DNA of 64,000 bases from Tenuifilum sp040752515 (GTDB taxonomy: Bacteria; Bacteroidota; Bacteroidia; Bacteroidales; Tenuifilaceae). Where the stretch lies: NCBI GenBank assembly GCA_040752515.1, contig JBFMGQ010000011.1:34814-98813 (forward strand), read 5' to 3'. The notes below the pieces were generated by a model. It saw only the letters and a program-made list of their open reading frames with translations. It ran no database searches and was not told where the DNA came from. The position numbers were made by a program, and so were the translations under genes. Below are positions 8,419 through 15,036 of this stretch, one piece after another (the stretch's first letter is position 1; the number at the start of each line of letters is the position of its first letter).

Positions 8419-9035
8419 TCCAATCCGCTTAGAACAGAAAGTAAACTTGAGTAGCTGCCGGCAAGGTAAACGTAAACATCCGATTGTTTAACCCACTTAA
8501 CCTGCTCAATCCCCTCGTCGGTTTGGGGTATTAGGGCATCGTTGGTTTGTGTGTACATCTTAAACCAATGCGTCGATTTTAACATTTGCTTGCCATGCAT
8601 GGAGTAGGTGTGGTAAGTGGTTGTGATTTGTTCGCCAAGCGAAATGTGTTTAACCCCTGTTTCTTCAGTAACTTCACGCAATGCGGCATTGGGAATGGGT
8701 TCATTGGGCTCTACTTTGCCTTTGGGCAAATCCCACCGCCCGAAACGTTTTATGAGCAGGATCTCATTGTTGGTATTGAATACCACACCACCAGCTGCTT
8801 CAACATGGTTAAAACTTTGGGTAAAGCGTTTCATCACTTCCTGGGGCTTGGGAGAGCATACGAAAAGTGAGGCCACCTCAGTATGGCTTTGGAAAAAATC
8901 AATTAACTTTGGGATGTCGTCAAGTTCGGTTTTTCCCCAGCAAAAAAACGATGAGTCGGCAAAAAACACTTCGTTAAGGTTTGAAGTGATAGTAAACTTT
9001 CGATTGTAAAAGTAAATAGTATAGTTTGGAGACAT
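8415..9035 (-). CDS. NUDIX hydrolase
   Basis: The 206-residue protein has an N-terminal domain of about 65 residues and a NUDIX domain with box GKVEPNEPIPNAALREVTEETG, matching GX5EX7REUXEEXGU. It should hydrolyse a nucleoside diphosphate linked to another moiety; the substrate is not predictable. The frame can be extended to 9134, but ATG 9035 gives a typical family start (MSPNYTIYFYNRKF) and the extension would lie inside pyrE. The start codon overlaps the pyrE start codon by two bases on the opposite strand (CATG, 9033-9036). A -7 box is found inside pyrE at 9042-9049. Confidence 0.85.
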   Translation of the reverse strand: MSPNYTIYFYNRKFTITSNLNEVFFADSSFFCWGKTELDDIPKLIDFFQSHTEVASLFVCSPKPQEVMKRFTQSFNHVEAAGGVVFNTNNEILLIKRFGRWDLPKGKVEPNEPIPNAALREVTEETGVKHISLGEQITTTYHTYSMHGKQMLKSTHWFKMYTQTNDALIPQTDEGIEQVKWVKQSDVYVYLAGSYSSLLSVLSGLD

Positions 9036-9660
9036 GGACAGCAAAGTTATAGCCAATAAATTACTGCAAATTAACGCAATAAAGCTCAATCCTGCAAATC
9101 CATTTACATGGGCATCGGGATGGAAATCGCCCATTTACTGTGATAATCGCAAAACCTTATCGTATCCGGAGGTTCGCAACGCCATTTGCAATGGCTTTGT
9201 TAAAGCTATCAAGGAAAAATATCCCCAGGTTGAGGTTATTGCAGGGGTTGCCACTGGCGCCATTGCTCACGGCATGCTTGTAGCCGACAGGCTAGGGTTG
9301 CCTTTTGTTTACGTTCGTTCAGCACCTAAATCGCACGGTTTGGCCAATCAAATCGAAGGCGATTATAAGCCTGGCCAAAAGTTGGTGGTAATTGAAGATT
9401 TAATATCAACAGGAATGAGTAGCCTTGCTGCAGTTGATGCCCTTCGCGATGCGGGATGCCATGTACTTGGACTACTTGCCATCTTTTCCTACCAGTTCGA
9501 TCAGGCTAGTAATAGCTTTGAAAAGGCTGGCGTTGAGTTTTCAACCCTTTCAAATTATACGGCGTTAATCGAAACGGCACTGGAGCAGGGTAGTATTTCC
9601 TCGGCAGAACTGGAATTACTCAAAACCTGGCGTCAAAACCCTGAAGAGTGGGGTAGATAA
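9034..9660 (+). CDS. pyrE: Orotate phosphoribosyltransferase
   Basis: The 208-residue protein has the OPRTase N-terminus (NPANPFTWASGWKSPIYCDNR, about 19-39) and the PRPP-binding motif VVIEDLISTGMSS. It converts orotate and PRPP to OMP in pyrimidine synthesis; pyrF, the next enzyme, is in this window at 58941-59774. Its ATG overlaps that of the divergent NUDIX gene, so both 5' signals must lie inside the other gene. A -7-like sequence (TATAGTTTG, imperfect spacing) ends at 9028, only five bases before the start, which hints at a leaderless or nearly leaderless transcript. Confidence 0.95.
   Translation: MDSKVIANKLLQINAIKLNPANPFTWASGWKSPIYCDNRKTLSYPEVRNAICNGFVKAIKEKYPQVEVIAGVATGAIAHGMLVADRLGLPFVYVRSAPKSHGLANQIEGDYKPGQKLVVIEDLISTGMSSLAAVDALRDAGCHVLGLLAIFSYQFDQASNSFEKAGVEFSTLSNYTALIETALEQGSISSAELELLKTWRQNPEEWGR
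9042..9070 (-). promoter_or_regulatory. Candidate promoter for the NUDIX gene inside pyrE
   Basis: On the minus strand TAACTTTG (plus strand 9042-9049) is preceded by TTTG (plus strand 9067-9070) with a 17-base spacer, shorter than the usual 19-20. Initiation would be within about four bases of the NUDIX ATG. Confidence 0.4.
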
Positions 9661-9688
9661 TCATTTGGATTACCCTAACATCAACTAT

Positions 9689-10396
9689 TTAGTTGAATAG
9701 ATTGATTGTCCATTCACCTGATTCGTTAATTGTGAATTCAAAGGTAACATCATACCAAACGGTTCTAAGCGCATTTGGGGTTTGATAGTTAATTTTACAG
9801 GTAACCGGATATAGGATATTTTCAAAACCATACTTTTCCCCTAGTTTGAATGGGGTTCCAGTATCGCATACTATTTGTAAGTTAGAAATGTAGTTGTTTG
9901 GTGTTCCGTTTTGAATGAAGGCGAACAACAAACGGTTTCCTGAGCCTGTTTTTGTAAATGTATACCGCTGAACATTTCGGGCATTGATAATTTGATATTT
10001 TGGAGGAATAATTTTGTGGTCGAATGCTCCTTCTTTCCAGATTCCTGTAATGGTGGAATCCTTCCCGTTGATTTTCCCCTTAAAAGTTCCTTTTCCATGC
10101 TTCTTGCCTTTAAAGAAGTAACCTTCGTATCTGTCACCATTTGCCCAGGTGTAAGTGCCAAAACCATGTGGTAGCCCATCCTTGAACTTCCCCTCATAGG
10201 TGTCGGTACCATGTGCTATACCTTTTCCATGGGCTAATCCTTTTTTGCATTTCCCATTGTAAGTTTCTGAAATTTCTGGTAAAAGAACCTTACAGTTCGA
10301 TTCTTGTGAAAAAAGGTTTTGTTGTGAGCTTATAGCTATAGCAAAAGTTAAAAATGCTCGAACAGTGGATTGAAAAATTTTCTGAAACATAGTCAT
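9689..10396 (-). CDS. Exported MORN-repeat protein
   Basis: The 235-residue protein has a signal peptide (about 1-32, ending LFSQES) followed by three MORN repeats (about 45-115, YEGKFKDGLPHGFGTYTW and YEGYFFKGKKHGKGTF being the clearest) and a C-terminal beta-rich part of unknown fold. MORN repeats often mediate lipid or protein contacts. The function is unknown. It converges with pyrE with a 28-base gap and no visible terminator. Two ATGs (10396 and 10390) are possible starts. Confidence 0.65.
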   Translation of the reverse strand: MTMFQKIFQSTVRAFLTFAIAISSQQNLFSQESNCKVLLPEISETYNGKCKKGLAHGKGIAHGTDTYEGKFKDGLPHGFGTYTWANGDRYEGYFFKGKKHGKGTFKGKINGKDSTITGIWKEGAFDHKIIPPKYQIINARNVQRYTFTKTGSGNRLLFAFIQNGTPNNYISNLQIVCDTGTPFKLGEKYGFENILYPVTCKINYQTPNALRTVWYDVTFEFTINESGEWTINLFN

Positions 10397-10429
10397 TTAG
10401 GCTTTTTGCGAATTTTTTTTCATTTATGT

Positions 10430-10461
10430 TTTGCTTGAATAAAAAAATGCTTATATATTTG
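10430..10461 (+). promoter_or_regulatory. Promoter for tRNA-Phe
   Basis: TTTG at 10430-10433 and TATATTTG at 10454-10461 with a 20-base spacer, 17 bases before the mature tRNA 5' end. Confidence 0.7.
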
Positions 10462-10478
10462 CACCGCAATTGAGCGCT

Positions 10479-10551
10479 GGTGCCATAGCTCAGTTGGTAG
10501 AGCAAAGGACTGAAAATCCTTGTGTCCGTGGTTCGATTCCACGTGGCACCA
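10479..10551 (+). tRNA. tRNA-Phe (anticodon GAA)
   Basis: The sequence folds into a full cloverleaf: acceptor GGTGCCA/TGGCACC, D arm GCTC/GAGC, anticodon stem AAGGA/TCCTT with loop CTGAAAA (GAA at 10512-10514), and T arm CGTGG/CCACG with TTCGATT loop. The discriminator base is A10551. CCA is not encoded. It has its own promoter and terminator. Confidence 0.98.
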
Positions 10552-10553
10552 CG

Positions 10554-10577
10554 GCCCCCGGAAACGGGGGCTTTTTT
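10554..10577. terminator. Terminator of tRNA-Phe, shared with the convergent lipoprotein gene region
   Basis: GCCCCCG and CGGGGGC pair around a GAAA tetraloop (10554-10571), followed by TTTTTT. It lies directly before the stop codon of the convergent lipoprotein gene. Confidence 0.85.
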
Positions 10578-11079
10578 ATTTAACACTATCTACAGACTCA
10601 GGTCTAAAAAATAGTTCCTTGTCCATTATCAAATCCCAAGCATCGGAGTTAAGAACTGTAATTACTCGGAATTGCGAATCGATAAAAAATAGTTTTTCCT
10701 CGTTCTTAACCTCTCCGTCAATTCCTTTGGTGGTGAATCGGTGTGTAATGGTGTAACCCAAAAAATCGCTGCTATTCACATTTAGCATTCCTTTTAGGCT
10801 ATCAATGGTGCTTTGGTTTGGATTTTCCTTTGCTTTCTCATTATTTAGTGCGACTTCGATGCTGTGCGTCCGGCTATTGAATTTATAGCGAGGGGTTAGT
10901 TCACCAAACTCTATGGGAGTATAGTTAGGGTATTCATCCTTTCTGTTCTCAATCCAATTTTTAATTGATTGCTGTACAATTTCATCGGTGGTGGCAACCT
11001 GCTTTTTACTTTCGTGTTTGCACGAAGCTAAGGCTGCTAAACCAATAATTAATCCTAAAAATATTCTTAATCTTTTCAT
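10576..11079 (-). CDS. Hypothetical lipoprotein
   Basis: Starting at ATG 11079 the protein has 167 residues and a lipoprotein signal MKRLRIFLGLIIGLAALASC with lipidation at Cys20. The frame runs on upstream to 11187, but that would bury the signal peptide. The rest is polar, with an ITHRFTTKGIDGEVKNEEKLFFID segment that looks like a small beta-sheet domain. I do not recognise a family. It stands alone between tRNA-Phe and the M20 peptidase operon. Confidence 0.65.
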   Translation of the reverse strand: MKRLRIFLGLIIGLAALASCKHESKKQVATTDEIVQQSIKNWIENRKDEYPNYTPIEFGELTPRYKFNSRTHSIEVALNNEKAKENPNQSTIDSLKGMLNVNSSDFLGYTITHRFTTKGIDGEVKNEEKLFFIDSQFRVITVLNSDAWDLIMDKELFFRPESVDSVK

Positions 11080-11217
11080 GGCTACTGTTGTTTTTGATGG
11101 AATCAAATTACTAGGTTTTATTACCAAGCCATGGTTAAAACCTTCAGTAAATTTACAATTTATTTTAAGCAAACGGAATAATTTCAACCAATGAATTTTT
11201 CATAGTGTTTGGGTTTA

Positions 11218-11244
11218 ATAAAAATGGGGGGTTATCCCCCCCAT
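11218..11244 (-). terminator. Terminator of the gpmI-DUF3109-M20 operon
   Basis: On the minus strand ATGGGGGG (from 11244) pairs with CCCCCCAT (to 11224) around a short loop and is followed by TTTT ATT. It starts three bases after the M20 stop codon. Confidence 0.8.
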
Positions 11245-11247
11245 TAA

Positions 11248-12618
11248 CTATCGTTGCATTTCGCTAAAGTGCTTGTAAAAACGAGGGATAACCTCAATTC
11301 CTTTGAAAAACTGTTCAAGCGGGTAGTTTTCGTTGGGTGAATGGATGGCATTGGATTCAAGACCAAAGCCAAGTAGAATTGATTTGATACCAAGCACTTG
11401 CTCAAAAGTGCTGATAATTGGAATACTACCCCCACTACGGAAAGGAATGGGTTTAACGCCGTAAACATCCTCAATAGCCTTGCTGGCTGCCTTGTAGGCA
11501 GGAGTATTGGTTGGGGCTACATAGCCCTGACCTCCATGGTGTGGAGTTACCTTTACCTTAACCGATTTGGGTGCAATTGACTCGAAGTGCTTTTTGAAAA
11601 GTTGTGCGATTTTTTCGTGGTTCTGGTTAGGCACCAAGCGCATCGATATTTTAGCGTATGCTTTTGAAGGTAGCACAGTTTTTGCGCCCTCGCCAATGTA
11701 TCCGCCCCAAATTCCGTTTACATCGAGTGTTGGGCGGATTCCGGTACGCTCCATCGTGGTATATCCGGCTTCGCCATGGATTTCTTCAATATCCAGGGCT
11801 TTCTTATATTCGTCGAGATTGAATGGAGCGCGAGCCATATCGGCGCGCTCTTCGGGGCTTACATCAAGGACATCGTCGTAGAAACCTGGAATGGTAACGC
11901 GGTTGTTCTCGTCGTGGAGCGAGGCAATCATTTTGGCCAGAATGTTAGCGGGATTGGCCACAGCCCCGCCGAAAAGTCCCGAGTGGAGGTCGCGGTTTGG
12001 CCCGGTAACCTCAACCTCAACGTAGGCTAAACCCCTAAGACCAGTAGTGATTGATGGAGTATCCTTACCAATCATTGATGTGTCCGACACCAGAATGATA
12101 TCGGCCTTAAGCATATCCTTATGCTCTTGGCACCACTTGCCAAGGTTTACTGATCCAATCTCTTCCTCGCCTTCAATCATAAACTTAACATTGCAGGGCA
12201 GAGTGTTGGTTTTTACCATTAACTCAAAGGCTTTTGCGTGCATAAAGCCTTGCCCCTTGTCGTCGTCGGCTCCGCGAGCATAAATTTTACCATCGCGGAT
12301 TTCAGGCTCAAACGGTTGCGATTTCCAGAGCTCAATGGGATCGACAGGCATTACATCGTAGTGGGCATAAACCAAAACGGTAGGAAGTGTAGGGTCGATA
12401 ACTTTTTCGCCATAAACCACAGGATTCCCAGGGGTTGGCATTACCTCAGCCTTGTCGGCTCCAGCCTTAAGCAGTGTATCGCGCCAGTATTCCGCAGCCC
12501 TAACCATGTCGGGTTTGTGTTCAGAGATTGAACTGATCGAAGGGATTCGGAGTAACCCAAAAAGCTCTTCGAGGAAACATTCCTTGTTTGCCTCGATGTA
12601 GGCTTTAATTGTGTCCAT
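11248..12618 (-). CDS. M20 family dipeptidase/metallopeptidase
   Basis: The 456-residue protein matches the M20 peptidases of the carnosinase/CNDP type. Visible features are the metal-binding YAHYDVMPVDP (His and following Asp), RGADDDKGQ (bridging Asp), EGEEEIGS (catalytic Glu pair) and a dimerisation lid domain in the middle (about 210-330). It should cleave dipeptides in the cytoplasm using two zinc ions; no signal peptide is present. It is the last gene of a minus-strand operon behind gpmI and a DUF3109 gene (23-base gap). Confidence 0.9.
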   Translation of the reverse strand: MDTIKAYIEANKECFLEELFGLLRIPSISSISEHKPDMVRAAEYWRDTLLKAGADKAEVMPTPGNPVVYGEKVIDPTLPTVLVYAHYDVMPVDPIELWKSQPFEPEIRDGKIYARGADDDKGQGFMHAKAFELMVKTNTLPCNVKFMIEGEEEIGSVNLGKWCQEHKDMLKADIILVSDTSMIGKDTPSITTGLRGLAYVEVEVTGPNRDLHSGLFGGAVANPANILAKMIASLHDENNRVTIPGFYDDVLDVSPEERADMARAPFNLDEYKKALDIEEIHGEAGYTTMERTGIRPTLDVNGIWGGYIGEGAKTVLPSKAYAKISMRLVPNQNHEKIAQLFKKHFESIAPKSVKVKVTPHHGGQGYVAPTNTPAYKAASKAIEDVYGVKPIPFRSGGSIPIISTFEQVLGIKSILLGFGLESNAIHSPNENYPLEQFFKGIEVIPRFYKHFSEMQR

Positions 12619-12641
12619 AATTTTGTTTTTTTGATGGTCTG

Positions 12642-13223
12642 TTAGTTTTCTTTTCGTAAAGATAACAATTCTGCTGCTTCTTCCAGCTGAATGTAAAATT
12701 CTTTGCCGTAGGCACGGATTAGGGCATCTTTTAGGAATTTGTAAACTGGCAGATTGATTTTTTTACCAAGTTCGCGTGCCGGCGCACAAACCTCCCACTG
12801 GTGGTAGTTTATAGCGGTAAAATTCGAGTACTCCTTAACCCTTATGGGGTATAGGTGACACGATAGTGGTTTTTGAAAATCGATTTTGCCATCATTCCAG
12901 GCTTTTTCAATAGCACAGGTTGCAATACCGTTTTCAAAGACTGTGAATGCACACTCTTTGCCATCAATAAGTGGGGTAACCAAATCGCCATCGCTATCGG
13001 TAAGGGCAACACCTTGTTCCCGAATGGCAGCAATACCCTCGGGGGTCATGTAGGGTTTAACCCTATGGAGTATTTGCTCAATGGTAATGGCCTCGATTGG
13101 AGTTAGGGGTGCACCGGAATCGCCATAAACACAACACTTACCCAAACAACGCGGCAGGTCGCAGCAAAACCGCTGTTCTAGGATTTCGCTGCTAACCACC
13201 TTGTTGTCAATTTCTATCATCAT
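12642..13223 (-). CDS. DUF3109 family cysteine-cluster protein
   Basis: The 193-residue protein has the DUF3109 N-terminal cysteine signature RFCCDLPRCLGKCCVYGD (about 18-35) and further conserved cysteines (KECAF, ATCAI, LSCHLYP, WEVCAPA). The pattern resembles YkgJ-type metal or iron-sulfur cluster proteins, but the role is unknown. It lies 11 bases after gpmI and 23 bases before the M20 gene. Two adjacent ATGs at 13223 and 13220 are equally possible starts. Confidence 0.85.
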   Translation of the reverse strand: MMIEIDNKVVSSEILEQRFCCDLPRCLGKCCVYGDSGAPLTPIEAITIEQILHRVKPYMTPEGIAAIREQGVALTDSDGDLVTPLIDGKECAFTVFENGIATCAIEKAWNDGKIDFQKPLSCHLYPIRVKEYSNFTAINYHQWEVCAPARELGKKINLPVYKFLKDALIRAYGKEFYIQLEEAAELLSLRKEN

Positions 13224-13234
13224 GGTAAAGACCT

Positions 13235-14758
13235 TTACTGGCAGAGAACCTTGCCCGTCATTTCTTGAGGTATGGGTAATCCCATCATGGTAAGAATGGT
13301 TGGAGCTACATCGGCCAGAATTCCACTCTCAACCTTTTTGAACCTATCGGAAACCAGTATAATTGGAACCGGATTGAGTGAATGTGCCGTATTGGGAGTA
13401 CCATCGGGGTTTAAAGCGTAATCGGCATTGCCGTGGTCGGCAATAATTACTACCTCGTAACCATTGGCTGTTGCGGCATCAACCACTTCGCCTACGCAGG
13501 TATCAACCGTTTGAACGGCCTTTTGAATGGCACTATAAACACCGGTATGTCCAACCATGTCGCCATTGGCAAAGTTCAGACAGATAAAGTCGTGAGTTTT
13601 CTTATGCAGTTCAGCAACAATGGCATCCTTTACAAGGGGTGCACTCATTTCGGGTTGCAAGTCGTAGGTGGCTACCTTAGGCGAAGGAATCAGAATGCGA
13701 CTTTCGCCGGGAAACTCTTGTTCCCTTCCGCCTGAGAAGAAAAAGGTTACGTGAGCATACTTTTCGGTTTCAGCAATACGCAACTGCTTAAGGCTATGGT
13801 TGCTAACTACCTCGCCAAGGGTGTTAACCAGGTTATCCTTCTCGTAAATAACGTTCACATTCTTGAAGGTATCGTCGTAGCGGGTCATGGTAACGTAGTG
13901 TAGGGGCATGGTATGCATGCCAAATTCAGGCATATCCTTTTGGGTAAGCACAATGGTTATCTCACGTAAGCGGTCGGTACGGAAGTTGAAGCAAATAACC
14001 ACATCGCCTTCACGAATAAGCCCTACGGGCTTACCTTCGGCATCAACCCTTACAATAGGTTTGATGAACTCGTCGGTTACTCCTTCGGCATACGATTCTT
14101 CAATGGCTTTAACTATATTGGTGGTAGGCTTTCCTTTGCCATAAACCATTAAGTCGTAACCTTCCTTAACGCGTTCCCATCGTTTATCGCGATCCATGGT
14201 ATAGTAACGTCCAACCAACGATGCAATAACTCCGTTGCTGTTTTTTAGGTGTTCATCGAGGCTTTTTATAAACCCAAGTCCGCTTTGCGGGTCAGTATCT
14301 CGGCCGTCGGTGAGGGCATGAATGTAAACCTTATCGAGCCCAAAATCCTTTGTGATATCGCACAGCTTGTATAGATGCTTATCGAGGGAATGCACGCCGC
14401 CGTCCGATACCAAACCTATAAAGTGAACAGCCTTATTATTCTGCTTTGCATATTGTAGAGCGTTAACAAGGACGGGCATTTGTGCCAGCCTGCCTTCCTT
14501 GATATCCTTGTTAATTCGGACCAAATCCTGGTAAACAATTCTCCCGGCACCGATGTTCAGGTGACCCACTTCAGAGTTTCCCATTTGCCCATCGGGTAAA
14601 CCCACATTCTCACCGCTGGTTAACAGCTGAGCATTAGGGTATTTGGCATTTAGCTTATCGATGTTTGGCGTTGGCGTGCTGTAAATTACATCCGATTTAT
14701 CTTTGTTCCCAATTCCCCATCCATCGAGGATCATTAAAAGAACCTTACTCTTTGTCAT
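13235..14758 (-). CDS. gpmI: 2,3-bisphosphoglycerate-independent phosphoglycerate mutase
   Basis: The 507-residue protein is a complete iPGM: LDGWGIG at 11-17 supplies a metal ligand (Asp12), GNSEVGHLNIGAGR contains the phosphorylated Ser62, and the C-terminal metal site shows ADHGNAD and NTAHSLNPVP. It interconverts 3- and 2-phosphoglycerate with manganese. It is the first gene of a three-gene operon; a -7 box for it is at 14854-14861 in the divergent gap shared with the PUL regulator. Confidence 0.97.
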   Translation of the reverse strand: MTKSKVLLMILDGWGIGNKDKSDVIYSTPTPNIDKLNAKYPNAQLLTSGENVGLPDGQMGNSEVGHLNIGAGRIVYQDLVRINKDIKEGRLAQMPVLVNALQYAKQNNKAVHFIGLVSDGGVHSLDKHLYKLCDITKDFGLDKVYIHALTDGRDTDPQSGLGFIKSLDEHLKNSNGVIASLVGRYYTMDRDKRWERVKEGYDLMVYGKGKPTTNIVKAIEESYAEGVTDEFIKPIVRVDAEGKPVGLIREGDVVICFNFRTDRLREITIVLTQKDMPEFGMHTMPLHYVTMTRYDDTFKNVNVIYEKDNLVNTLGEVVSNHSLKQLRIAETEKYAHVTFFFSGGREQEFPGESRILIPSPKVATYDLQPEMSAPLVKDAIVAELHKKTHDFICLNFANGDMVGHTGVYSAIQKAVQTVDTCVGEVVDAATANGYEVVIIADHGNADYALNPDGTPNTAHSLNPVPIILVSDRFKKVESGILADVAPTILTMMGLPIPQEMTGKVLCQ

Positions 14759-14853
14759 AGTAAAATATTACTGTTTATGGTTTAAAATTTGCATAAGTCG
14801 TTAATACTCTATAAAAAACGTTTGAAAGTATTAGTTTGTTTACTTATAGTGCA

Positions 14854-14861
14854 CAAAGTTA
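14854..14861 (-). promoter_or_regulatory. -7 promoter element for gpmI
   Basis: TAACTTTG on the minus strand matches TAnnTTTG. I see no good TTTG at the -33 distance. The leader would be about 90 bases. The rest of the 278-base gap (14759-15036) is AT-rich; no perfect TAnnTTTG box serves the plus-strand regulator, only a near match TATTTTG around 14990. Confidence 0.5.
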
Positions 14862-15036
14862 CTTTTTTTGCTGATATCAGCCCGAAGTATAAGGTTAACA
14901 AGTGTTGAAAAACCGAAATCGATTTCAGAAATTAATATTTTGATAATCAATTATATAATTATTGAGATTTGGTAAGTTTTTTTGTATTTTGATTTTAATT
15001 CTTAACTTTCTATGCTAATTCAATAAAGAAAATTAG

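Noticed and set aside
14816..14823. AAACGTTT between gpmI and the PUL regulator as a second LacI-type operator
   Set aside because: Only eight palindromic bases and flanks do not match the site at 28704-28717.
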